A stretch of 64,000 nucleotides of DNA, taken from the NCBI GenBank assembly GCA_002633025.1, contig NMRB01000501.1, positions 161,275-225,274 on the forward strand. The letters run 5' to 3'. The notes beneath the pieces were generated by a model. It was not told the DNA's origin. It saw only the letters and a list, made by a program, of their open reading frames with translations, and did no database searches. The translations under genes and the position numbers were made by a program. This DNA is from Notospermus geniculatus. Lineage: Eukaryota > Nemertea > Pilidiophora > Heteronemertea > Lineidae. Positions 33,845-45,309 of this stretch are shown here, one piece after another (positions within the stretch are counted from its first letter, which is position 1; each line of letters begins with the position of its first letter).

Positions 33845-35571
33845 TTTTTAATTTCAATGAAATTGGTAGTGACAGTATTATTTTACTTACCAACAACATC
33901 AGTTTCTCCATGACATCCATTTGGCTGCTGATGCAAGGAGAAATCACAATCGTTATTTTTGACTTCCAGGACGAAAAAGAAAGAACCTCAGAATCCATAT
34001 TGCCCAGTTTGATTCAAATGCTGGTGGTGATGCGTCAGAGTTAAGGCTCAAACTGTCATCCTTGAACCATTTAGATTTGACTTGTGAAGGAGGAATCACC
34101 AACTGCCAGGTGGACCTTGGTAAAATGGTCAAGCTTATGGCAGGGACCGCAAATGATATAACAGCTACCATGACAACCTTCTTGTCTCCTTCAAGTATCC
34201 ATCAACCACAACAAAAAGATCCTCATCTGAGATAGCAACCCTTTTTGAAAATCTTCATTTTTCGTCTTGTTGGAGAGACTTGCTGACAGCATAATTCTAT
34301 AATTTCCCTCTCATGTCTAGCCCAAGTTAAATCTTCCCATCTTGAGGACCAATTTGTGGACATTACTGCTTTTTCTTACATAGCATTATCTTATACCCAT
34401 CCAACATTGATGACCACAATGGATATCAAGACTGATGTTGACCAGATCAATTGTGGCATCTTGGTCAAGGGTTACTTTGAAGGGTCCTTAAAATGAAGGG
34501 AGCGAACAGAGCATAATGTCTCCTTAAACTTAATCTGTAAAATTGGAAAATCATATGCAACTTGATGTCAGGTGTGTTCCTGTGGTTCGTTGGGCACATT
34601 CCATTAAATCACAGCAGGAAAATAGCCTTAATGAGTGATTTCTGGCACAAGCACCACAGCTTCTCAGTCTTGAAGCTGACAAATCCAACACCATCCTGAA
34701 GTCATCAGCAGTCTTGATGCTTACTCCCTGTCACTGCATATCTATAAATCTGTGTGGTGAGGGGGGGCGGGGCGAGCACTGAGAAGCCCTCATATCAGGA
34801 TGACCCAACAAAGCTTCGTTCGTCGTCTTCATTTACCAGGAGAATTTTGGATACGTCTGAAGGGCCAGCTTGTCAATGATATACATGTAAGCACCTTAAT
34901 GAAAACTAACCCTATTTTGACCCCTGGCAGATGCACAAACAGAACCCAAGAGCTGTCTCCATGGCAAGTTTTACCAAAGGGTCCTCAGTACATTTGTAGT
35001 TTTCCCAGAGCTAAAAAATCCTGGTCTCCTTGTTCCTGAATGATGCGTTTCCACGGGAAATTCATTGGTAAGGTAACAAGGGTCATGGCTAATCAGAACC
35101 CTCAACGGATTCCACAGACAAAATGCCAATTACAACCAGTCTATGACATCTAACGGTCTCCATCTTCCACTCTCATACTGTCCAGGTCAGACAATGATGA
35201 CAAGGCATCCCACCGAGAACTGTCCGATGGTGCTGACATCAAAGTGTTGGAGACAAAACATCTCGGACAATGCTCCGGTCAGGCCCCATTAATTTGACCC
35301 TGTAGGCCCCATTATCACCTGGTGGGTCTGTATTATTAGTTATCATCGCAGTGTTCATCCAACGCCTTTGATCCTATCTGTTGGTCGAGACGTGAGTTCG
35401 AGACGTGAGTTCGTCGACGTTGCCAGTGGTGTTCAGACAAGTTAGGAATCTTCCTTTTATAAGACTTGCAAATCATGTGATGCTTTCTTTGCAACAGTGT
35501 GTGAGGACTTCTGTCACCTGGTAGCATATTGAATTGACAACTGATAATAGTCTCCTTTTCCAATACATGGT
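33845..35571. other. No gene seen; small direct repeats
   Basis: A 13-base unit GAGACGTGAGTTC is duplicated in tandem at 35387-35412. GGCCCCATTA occurs twice near 35283-35313. A G-rich run (G7 C G4) lies at about 34761. Confidence 0.45.
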
Positions 35572-35785
35572 ATAGTAAACATAAAGTCGTATCCGAATTT
35601 TGCAAATTTTCGACCCCAACCGGGGTCTTCCTCAGGCACTTTCTAGTAGAGATCCCATACATTCACTTCTGGGATCTCTACTAGAAAGTGCATGAGGAAG
35701 ACCCTGGTTGGGGTCGAAAATTGGCAAATTTCCGAGACGACTTTACGTTTACTATCATTTTGTGTGTCGTTTTTGTGCTCTATGT
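35572..35785. mobile_element. Foldback element family F, copy 1
   Basis: ATAGTAAACATAAAGTCG at the left mirrors CGACTTTACGTTTACTAT at 35738-35755. Inside, GACCCCAACCGGGGTCTTCC, GGCACTTTCTAGTAGAGATC and their complements form a long near-palindrome around TACATTCACTTC. Similarity with the copy at 45092 continues about 30 bases beyond the right terminus (GTGTGTCGTTTTTGTGCTC), so the full repeat is larger than the palindrome. Confidence 0.8.
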
Positions 35786-35789
35786 TGGA

Positions 35790-36461
35790 TTTCCAATACA
35801 TGGAATTTTCAAATCAAAACTCTTGAAACCAATCACACTTGGATAAGAATTTTGGATCATATCAAGCAGAGTGCATGCTACAGCGTGTATTTCAATGCTT
35901 TCTTTTGACACTGCCTACTCTCAACTCAACTCAAACCTTAGAGAAGTTGTGATATTCATTTCTAAAGTCATCCGCATCATAGAGACAAATTTACTTGCTT
36001 GATTTAACCCAAACACACCGAGTTATGTTAAGAAATCAGCCCCCTAGCTTCATATAATACATCCAATTTCTCCACCCAGCTGTCCCAGTTGTGCTAAGAT
36101 GAAGTACCGCAGTTCGGTTGCAATAACACAATACAGGTAACAATGAAACTCTGATTAGGAGGTGGGGCTGAACCTTGCTGGTGATTTCTTTACTTCACAC
36201 CTACGACTATATGACAATGGCGGCTATTTCCACATTTACTCTGATGTTCCATAGTCTTTCATATCACAATACTGAAGACCTACTTTCCACATATCATACT
36301 TGAGGTCTGATAAAGGGTAACATAGGCCCATCCAGCAGCTAGCTAGTTGCTATTGTTGTCGAGCCTAGCAGGTCACGAGGCTTATGACACCCTCATGGAG
36401 GCAGAACTTTCGAACTTTCCAGACCAATAAAGAGTGTGGCCTCAATCAAAATTCAGTACTT
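35790..36461. other. No gene seen
   Basis: AT-rich, no recognisable feature apart from an A/T-rich lead-in to the minisatellite that follows. Confidence 0.45.
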
Positions 36462-36766
36462 GTAGGTCACAAGTAGGCATCATCCAGCTCCTTTAGTATT
36501 AAGTTTCAGTTTTGTAGGTCACAAGTAGGCATCGTCCAGAGCTACTTTAGCATTATGACTCAGTAATGTAGGTCACAAGTAGGCATCATCCAGCTGCTAC
36601 TTTAGTATTATGACTCAGTAATGTAGGTCACAAGTAGGCATCGTCCAGAGCTACTTTTGTATTATGACTCAGTAATGTAGGTCACAAGTAGGCATCATCC
36701 ACCTGCTTTAGTATTATGACTCAGTAATGTAGGTCACAAGTAGGCATCATCCAGTCACCTGCTTTT
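36462..36766. repeat. 52-55-bp minisatellite, six units
   Basis: GTAGGTCACAAGTAGGCATC begins at 36462, 36514, 36568, 36623, 36677 and 36729. Units end in TTAGTATTATGACTCAGTAAT. CATCATCCAGCT and CATCGTCCAGAGCT alternate in the first four units, suggesting growth by a two-unit (about 109-base) step. Confidence 0.93.
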
Positions 36767-39613
36767 GCCATCAACTCTCTGGATACCCTTCTCATTCTCT
36801 AGCTCTGTTGGGGATTCGTCCTTACAATACTTTTCTCACAGAAGTCGATCCATGGCTGGTCACATTGGCTTCTTTGCGTCAGTTGATCGACTTCTGAGGA
36901 ATGCAACCCCGGTTGAAATCGATACATCCAAGATGAAACCATACTCCATAAATAGGACTCATTCCGATACTCTGTAAACCAAGTCATTATTTTCTATTGA
37001 TTAACTCATTTGTTTTTATTATGTCTGGAATACGTTATTATAGCGGCACACTTACTTTGTCAGGATTTAAAATCCTTGACAGTAGAACTCATAATGGACT
37101 CGTGAAATTTCAATGTGTGTTGGTTAATTCCTATACATATTACATGCAGTCAATTAGTCATAGTTTTCATCTCCGCAAAACGAGTCAATTTTTTTGTGCG
37201 CCATATGGGCTGGGGGATATTTCATTGATTTCCCAGGTTACGTGGGTAATCACAGTGTCACTATGCTCAAAATGACGAATTTCCCAGATGGTGCAGAATT
37301 GTCTGATAGCAGTTGAAAGCTATGAGAATCATGGATGCTATGAGCTGTCTAGTTTTCTTCAACTGACTCACATGTGATCTGGGAGAAATATGAAACTTTT
37401 GATGGTTCTAGTAACTAAGCTCAGGCACATCAGCAAATAGGGTCCAAATTTCCAAAGGGTGTCAGTAACACAGTGTCAAATTTCATCTCAAATAATCGGA
37501 TAGAACAATTTGTCATGATGGCTAAGTTACTGGTACGCAAGCTGTGCATTTCATAGTACATGTACATGTATTGGCTACTGCCGATGTCTCTTTCATTTCA
37601 GCCAGTTTACACTGGAAGTGGTTGTGTGACGGACAATTTAAGTCATTTCTCTACCTTTCGAATTGGAGAGGTGAACTGCAGGCTATATTATAGAAATCGC
37701 TTTTTCGAGTTTCAATGTTTTAGTTGGTATAAAGAGGGAAAAGATCAATGTAACTTGGCCTACTCAGTGTTTGTCTTTTGTGTTTACAAGTTGACACACC
37801 ATGGGGGTCTAAGTCCCAAAATGGCATACTCATGGGATGACATTTTTTTGTACACAAATTGTTATTATGAACCACTCTAGACCTATTACATTATTTTAGT
37901 ATAACATTACTTGATTCCTACAGTTACAGCTTATTTCCTTCGGGTACCCTTGAGTGCCAGGGTCTGTAATCATATCTTTAGCCTGATCTAATGATGATTT
38001 TATTTCCTTGTCAGCTAAATTTTCTCCGAGGTGCCACTGCTCAGCGGGTAATTCTGTGGGCATTATCTTAAGAGCGGATTGTTGCACTGATTACTTCAAA
38101 TCAATCAAATTCTGTTATTGGTTGATTGGGTGCAAACACCTTTTTAAGCTGGTGGTAAGATCAAAGGAGCTTTACGGTAAAAAACGAACGTCAATCACAG
38201 TAGTCAAACTGTTTCTTCAGGTTTGCATCATCTGTGATCCCCTCTGTCATGTAGTTACATAATCTTTGCGAAAAATGCAATATGTGACAGAAAATCTTGA
38301 CTGAAGATCTGTTTGACAATCAGAGGAAAGTGTTTTTTATTGCACATGTGATTTTTGGGAAGTCGTCCTTCTTTGATTACAATTCTTCAGGTGAGAGTGT
38401 TCAAAGCACTTGACTTCTTCCTTGATCCCCATCCAGGAGTTTTTTCATAAACATGTACCATACTTAGAATTTCTATATAGGACAATATAATGAAGCAGCA
38501 CAATTATGGATTAAGTAAATACATCGAGAGAGCATTCTTATAACAGAGGGACCCATCATCATTGAATCCGGATGTTCTCATCATTTGCTTGATCATTACA
38601 TATGCATCGATTAATGCAATCCAAAATCACAGACAGGTTTTTTAATTGGCCTAGTTCTTCCCAAGTCCTCGCAGTGACACTCCAACCTTAGCTGTCAGTC
38701 AAAATTCAAGCAAGCAGAAATAATAGAGCAAAGCTGGCAAGTTTAAGCACCCTTGACTAATCTAACGGAAATCTTAAAATTCCTCACAAAAAAAACAAAC
38801 CAAGTATTCTCTAACTTTTTATACTCAACCAAAAAAACACACAATATTTAGCTCCCCCTTCAATATTAAGTCATCTGTAAAAGCTTTGGCTTTTGTGCCT
38901 CGATTTTGCAAATCAAGTGTGAGGTGGAACTTCAAATATATCTAATAAGATTTCATGACAATATGACGGAAATATGTGGTTTGTCATCAGGCATTACAAA
39001 GATTTGTCTAACTTTTATTTCAGCACAAGAATAATGCAAATACTGTATTGCTTCTGTACATTTTGTACACTTGATTCTATCCAAGACAAAGTGCAAAGTA
39101 CACCATAGAAATATCATAATATGCTGAATGCCATAATGGATGATTTGTAACAAGACCATTCCATTGTGTTTTTAACAGACTTCCTCCATCTCTTGCTGAG
39201 TTAATCGCCTTTTTCACAGACATAACAGACTGAACTCCCGACAGTTCATTGACTTAAGAGGTGTTAGGAGAAGTCCTGTACAATAAAGCCTCCGAGGTGT
39301 AGAATTACTTTCTGTGTGTGTTTAGCCACTTGAAATTCTTTGAGACTGTAACTCCCTCATGATTTCAACAGTGTCTATAGGCCTTGTGGCCAGTCGTACT
39401 TGTACTGCAGAGCATTTGTCATTCCTTGCCTATGAGATCTCCCTATACCATGTTTGGCCAGCCAATTTTCCTTTTTCATGGTTTTTTTACTCTTTTTACT
39501 CATATTGTCAGTTTCATTACCCTGCAAGCAATACCAAGAGCTACATTGCTTTTTGGGCGAGGCTACAACAGCCCGTAAGAAAGATGTCATTAATACTCAA
39601 GTAAAATCAACAA
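36767..39613. other. No gene supported
   Basis: Plus frames at 36997-37275 and 37560-37880 are Phe/Tyr/Cys-rich with no domain. Alternating ACATGTACATGTA occurs near 37557. Confidence 0.4.
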
Positions 39614-39694
39614 GGTGGCCCAGAGAAGGTGTCCACTGAACAAAGGTAAACAACAGAAAAGCTATTGTTCAAGGAACACCTTTTCTGGACCACC
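39614..39694. mobile_element. Short foldback (MITE-like) hairpin
   Basis: GGTGGCCCAGAGAAGGTGTC then CACTGAACAA pairs with TTGTTCAAGGAACACC then TTTTCTGGACCACC, about 30 bases per arm with few mismatches and a loop of about 20 bases. No flanking duplication was identified. Confidence 0.65.
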
Positions 39695-39699
39695 CCGTA

Positions 39700-42640
39700 G
39701 CATGGACTAATATTGAGCGAGATTATCCATCAGACCATCCCTGACCACATCCATGAAGGACTTCAATGCACCCTGTCAATGTTTCCACAAAGATCCTTTC
39801 ACCTTCCGAGTCTGCATCACATCCACTATCAGATCACCAATTCCAGTTAACTCAACTTACCAAATACCACGATGTATTTTTCAGGAACACCAGACATTTT
39901 GGTAAATTAACAGTTCCCTAAGGGGCAGCTGCAATCCCTGTCGAAGATTTCAAACAAAACAACTCTTTGAACTGGGCAAAATCTCATCACTTGATTAATA
40001 TTATCTCAAATGCCTAACAAAAGAAATGGTTTATTTTTTCATTTAATGACATTGTTGAAATCCATGCATCGATAACGTAAATCTCAGCCTGATCTCCACG
40101 GACAAATATTTTGCCAGTAGTCCCAAATTGAGCTGAAAATGGGCAATCTCATTGTCGAAGAATACATCACAACAGATCAAAGGAACATCAAAGTGATTTG
40201 AATGTTTATGATGTCTTGTCCCACGGGATTGAAAAGCAGAAGTTCCAGGTAAAAAAACAACAATATCGGGTTAGGAAAAACCATCAGGTGATAAAAAAAC
40301 ATGTGCAGACTTTCGATCGAATGAGATCAAAGTGTGGGATATCAATGACAGTATGGCTGGAATGTTTTCGTTCACCTCCAAAAGTAGCAATAAATAACTG
40401 AACTTCGGGAGAAATTCTTTAATCTGATAGCCCAGGGCAAGCAAGGGAATGACAAGATAAAGTAAGCTAGCCTACAGAACAGTTACAGAGATTGAGGAGT
40501 AAGCCACCTAAAACCATCACAGAGATTTTTTGAGGGGTGCATGAACAATGGGCAAGGCAAGGAGGACTTTCTGAGATGACTTGAAGTGTATGGTTGGATG
40601 TGCCTGCACTTCCGTAACACATGTTCAAATGACAGTTCCTTTTAAACAAGATTTGAAACTGCACCTGGTAACTTCTCATCTGAAGTTACAAGTATTTCAT
40701 GTGACATTTCCTGAGGGCATCACGGCATAAACCAAACAAGTACATGTACAAGTAGGCCTACATCCTAGGTCATCTGAGTCCATACGCAAGAACGGAATCT
40801 AGTTCAAGCTGGACAGAAGTTCAAGGGCTTGTGGTCAGCTTTTCAGTACAGAGGGAAATGTTCCAGCAGAACCGGACATCTTGTACAGATCTAACTTTCA
40901 TTTATGATAACATTTAGACAAGACAAGAGCCTCACATCAAAGAACAGGTGTATCAATATTGACAGGACAAATCTGAGTCAAGGATTTCGTCCTGAATTGG
41001 GATTCGCAAGTAAACATGGTCCAATATGATGTACTGTGATTGACTCAACTACTTCACTTTGTAACCTTTTCAGGATGTCTCATGACAGCCGGGGTAAAAA
41101 AACAAGGCCCTGATGAGAATCAGCCTCCAATTAGAATTGTTTTTTGCCCACGGTAGCTCCTACCTCGAAGGGCGTCGGTTCCGAAGAGTCAGACACTATT
41201 CCCATCAGGAGACCCTGCCGTTTGATTTGACGCCCAAAGACAATATGTTTCTTTTTGAGTAGATATTCTTCAAAGTTCCACACCCCACGACAACGACCAG
41301 CCTAAACATTTTCACTATCCCCTACGGTCCCCCTCTATCCCAACGCTTTTCATCTGCAACATCCATGAAGTTCAATTTAGGTCCCTGCTGTGTTGTGGTA
41401 CTGGCAATGTCCTTTCACTTGCATCCTGCTGCTGAAGTCACCTTGAATCCCTGGGGTCATAATGGAGTGCCGAACCTTTGAAACTCACCCTCTGGGTCTT
41501 CTAGTGACAGCCAGTAATCACGATGACTGAGCCAACTCAGAAGTGGCTATTTGACCCTTCTACCATTGACATCCGTCCATCCCCGGGAGCCGCCCTTTCA
41601 CTTTGAAGTGGCGCATGTTATCGAGGGAGTTGATTAATCGTGATGTAACATGCACGAAAGAGAAGCATGGAGTGGCCAGTTAATCAATGCATTCACTCTA
41701 TCTGCGCTGCCCAGCCTGGTCGCGGGATGCATCGGTGAACACAAGTGGACAGAACAGATGGTCCTTGGCCTCCGAGCCGCAGCAATCCACTGCTAACCAT
41801 AACATGAACTCTTGAAGCACGTCTGAGGGGGTGCTGTCACCCTGATCAAAGGACCCCGAAGTCCCTGCTCCCTAAATACTGTAAAAGAGGAACTCTTGAT
41901 TCTTTTAACGAATTCAACCTGATGCTAAACATGACAGGGACTAGTTTGAAGAGCAGATGTTAGATTTGAGTCCCTGATCTTGTCTGGGAGACTGTCCTTG
42001 TCATATTGATCAAAGGGTATCCAACACACAGTATCACTAAATGTTGTTAAATAAGGGACTCCTTGGTTCTTATACTTGATTGAATCAGGTACTAATCTTG
42101 ACAAGGAGACATCTTAAGGGCCAGATGTTAACACTGAGGCTACTAGTCACCACAAAGTAGAGCCCCCAAAATGGAATTCCCTGAAACACGAAGAAAGGGG
42201 AAATAGGGCCCAGTTGGGCCTTCGATTCAGGATGATGAAGATTCAAACCTATTCCTTCACTCATCTGTTGGTGGATGGCAGTCACCTCCATGTTTTGAAC
42301 AGTGAAAGCAAACTGGAGTCAATTCAGTGCAGAAACTGAGTCACTTCTCTTTCGACCAAGGTCGAAATGTGGTCAACCACTTGTTTGGACAGTAGTGGAC
42401 ATCAAGAATTGCCACACGAAATAATGATCAGCGGTGTTTGCATGTCTTCCTTATGACCACTGACTCACCAAAGTTTGTCTGATATTGGCAAGAGATGGTC
42501 AAATAAATGTTCAGATATTTCAAGTTCAAGATGACCAGCAGTAAATTCAGCAAGGATGCCAAAGATATTTACTCAGTCTGCCTTGCACCTTGTAATGCAG
42601 TCCAATATATGAAAGAATTTCATGACCATCATCTGCATAT
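39700..42640. other. No gene; GC-richer open-frame-poor block at about 41080-41880
   Basis: From about 41080 to 41880 the GC content rises visibly, yet almost no open frame of 60 codons exists. The block includes mirrored AT-rich sites TTGATTAATCG (about 41631) and GTTAATCAATGC (about 41680). It might be a non-coding regulatory block, but nothing proves that. Confidence 0.3.
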
Positions 42641-42765
42641 GTCCACATAAGACAGCAAGTGGCCACATAAGACAGCAAGTGGCCACATAAGACAGCAAGT
42701 GGCCACATAAGACAGCAAGTGGCCACATAAGACAGCAAGTGGCCACATAAGACAGCAAGTGGCCA
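42641..42765. repeat. 20-bp minisatellite, about six perfect units
   Basis: GTCCACATAA is followed by GACAGCAAGTGGCCACATAA repeated without a single mismatch, with GACAGCAAGT at 42651, 42671, 42691, 42711, 42731 and 42751. Because 20 is not a multiple of three, all three minus frames stay open and repeat every 60 bases. The frames at 42547-42801 are therefore artefacts. Confidence 0.97.
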
Positions 42766-42769
42766 AGGT

Positions 42770-43233
42770 AAAGCGAGACCAACAAATCCCAGGGCGCGCA
42801 TGTTGTACTGTTATATCATCAATCCATCAAAAAAATATCTGCCCTTCTTTCTATTTCTCAACAAAGAGAAACCAAGACAGTTTGAAGCCAACAACAGCTG
42901 ATGACCACTACCAAACTCATCCACCGATGCCACTCTAAAGAAGCAGACTGGCATATGGTGCTCTTCACGCAAGATGACACAAGAACAATGCAAGAGGATT
43001 CAGACTATTGTTCATGAGATGCCGAGTCCATCAATTTTGTGTCTCAGAATTGGTCCTCTGAGTGGTCATTGAAGTCCAATTCAACACAAATCAGGATGAT
43101 ACAAGGGCTCCACCAGCTGGGACTTGTCCAAAGACTTGAAGAGATCACAGGGATTTCATTATGGAATCCATAGAAAGACGATCTTCATCCACAAAGCTTT
43201 ACCATGGACACCTGTGCTTTCAAGGAAAGATCA
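42770..43233. other. No gene seen
   Basis: Ordinary AT-rich sequence with one minus frame of 60 codons and no recognisable product. Confidence 0.45.
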
Positions 43234-43234
43234 G

Positions 43235-43340
43235 GGCCCATGTTCCCGAAGCTTCGTTAGGTTAACGATGTCGTTAAAACTGGTAAAATGCATGGCGTAA
43301 CGACATCGTTAACCTTACAACGGCTTCGGGAACATGGGCC
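43235..43340. mobile_element. Compact foldback MITE of about 106 bp
   Basis: GGCCCATGTTCCCGAAGC then AGGTTAACGATGTCGTTA is mirrored by TAACGACATCGTTAACCT then GCTTCGGGAACATGGGCC. About 43 bases per arm are separated by a short loop. CAG flanks both sides, consistent with a 3-base target duplication. It has no coding capacity. Confidence 0.85.
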
Positions 43341-43344
43341 CAGG

Positions 43345-44209
43345 ATGGTTGGCAATCACGAACTAAATTTTAAAACAGTGTTGCATCAGAGCAAGTAGAG
43401 TCTTTTGCTTGAGGACATGTCTTAGAGCACCCACACACTCATCCTCGGGCTATGGTCAAACTTTTACATGGCCCTGCTACCTCACACATAGTATGAAGGC
43501 TGGCATACAAGATGGTTGTACACTTCGTCACAGAAACCTCATGGAGGACTCATTCATATCTCACATCAGTCATGACAATGGAAATAACCAATGAAGCTAA
43601 TTTGCGCCTAGTAACACATTTTGGTGTGAAGTCCTTAATCCTTCTGACATTGTTCCTACTGAACTGTCGGGGTATCAAAGGCAACCCCAAAGATCATGAT
43701 GAAGACTTCCATAGGCAAAATACAACTAATTTGATAGGTATGACCACAGGTTCACCTTGAGGTTGCTGCCCCTTGTTGGTCACAGTTGGTGGTAGCCCCC
43801 TTATTGTCTTGTATTAGTGTTGACAGATACTGGTTTCACTGGAGACAAACTTTTGCAGACAATGCCCAATGACGTTGGAAGTCTAGCACCTGGTTTTCAG
43901 AGGTGTCCATCCACGATGCCAATCTTGGAGGTGGGAAGGGCTCAAATCCGGAGTATGGATAAATGTGATTTTGAGTAAGGGAGTGATTTGCTGCAGCAAC
44001 CATTTTGAAATGATGATTATGCTGACTCAGCAAAACTGCATGCTCAACGAGCAATTTAAGTCATTTTGTTCAAATTTCACAGGATTTGAACATCAATGAA
44101 AATTCAAAATTGGACCTCAACCAGTTGATTATTTCACTGATTTGAAGAGCAAAAGTTACGATGTGAATTTATCACAGGTTCGATTCATGCAACTCAATAC
44201 AGGATATTC
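43345..44209. other. No gene seen
   Basis: Frames at 43409-43594 and 43512-43760 overlap in different phases; no recognisable product. Confidence 0.4.
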
Positions 44210-44422
44210 CTCTAAAAGAGTGCAGCACCTGACGGGACAGCGTCCAAGACGTCCCGCACGTCATTCATGATGTTTTGAGGCGAGACGAAAAAAAATCAGA
44301 TTGTTTCACGATGTCATGATTGCTGAAACAACCGGATTTTTTTTCGAGTCACGTCATGGCGTTCAGAAATGACGTGTGGGACGTCATGACGCTGTCCCGT
44401 CAGGTGCTGTGCTCTTTTGGAG
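44210..44422. mobile_element. Long-inverted-repeat MITE of about 213 bp
   Basis: CTCTAAAAGAGTGCAGCACC, TGACGGGACAGCGTC and GACGTCCCGCACGTCATT on the left reappear inverted on the right as AATGACGTGTGGGACGTC, GACGCTGTCCCGTCA and GGTGCTGTGCTCTTTTGGAG. The inner arms share CGAAAAAAAATC and TTGTTTCA. The whole element can fold into one long stem. Confidence 0.85.
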
Positions 44423-45091
44423 TGATAGAGTCTATTGATACCAGCACCAAGTCAACTGTCCGAGGCCAATAAACTATTGGCAATTACGGTCCCAATGCCA
44501 TTCATTTCAATTACTCTGCCAGAAAAAGCGACCAAAGAGCCATGGAACAATCCATAATGGTATGTATATTGGCAGTAGCTACATGCAAAATCATGTCGAC
44601 CACTTTGCAGGTTCTTCAACAGCGATATGAGTCATGGACACTTTGAAGATCAAGGGCATCTTGGTCTCGAACATCAGTTAGCCATTTATGACAACCTTAA
44701 AAGGCTTACTTGGTGCAAATTGCCAATAATTGGGATGGTGTATTTGCGTAGTTGTTGAATGCTTTAGGAATCCGTGGCAATGTTTGTCTAATAAGATGCC
44801 TCAACAGGATCCGAGCAAATTGAGAAATAACCACTTGTTCCGTCTGGGGTGGTTGAGAGCAACAACGTCCATAGACAAAGTGTCAAGGAACGACAACTGA
44901 TAGACAGACTAATGGACTGCTGACAAAGTATTGCATTCTGAAGGCAGCCACTTTTGTGTGGTTGCTGGACCAGAGTCTTTCTTTAGCAGAAGAATTCCTT
45001 TGATTCTGTGGTGTATGTTACCCTTGAACCCTGTATACCAAGACATGTACAGCGTCACAAACAATGAGAGAGTATCTTCATGCAGATATCA
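44423..45091. other. No gene seen
   Basis: No open frame of note and no repeat recognised. Confidence 0.45.
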
Positions 45092-45309
45092 ATAGTAAAC
45101 ATAAAGTTGCCTCGGAATTTTGCAAATTTCGACCCCGACCGGGGTCTTCCTCAGGCACTTTCTAGTAGAGATCCCAGAGTAGAGATCTCACTTCTGGGAT
45201 CTCTACTACAAAGTGCCTGAGGAAGACCACGGTTGGGTCGAAAATTTGCGAAACTTGGAGACGACTTTATGTTTACTATCAATTTGTGTGTCATTCTTTC
45301 TGCTCTGAT
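45092..45309. mobile_element. Foldback element family F, copy 2
   Basis: It has the same layout as 35572-35785: ATAGTAAACATAAAGTTG, GACCCCGACCGGGGTCTTCC, GGCACTTTCTAGTAGAGATC, a loop, the mirrored arm, then ACTTTATGTTTACTAT and a shared tail GTGTGTCATTCTTTCTGCTC. The two copies differ at many points, so this is a diverged family. Confidence 0.8.

Noticed and set aside
36462-36766. CRISPR-like regularly spaced repeat
   Set aside because: The variable part between conserved cores is itself the same sequence in each unit, so it is a minisatellite; the genome is eukaryotic.
42547-42801. Two overlapping minus frames with repeated Leu-Met-Trp-Pro-Leu-Ala motifs
   Set aside because: Produced by the 20-bp minisatellite, whose unit rotates through all frames.
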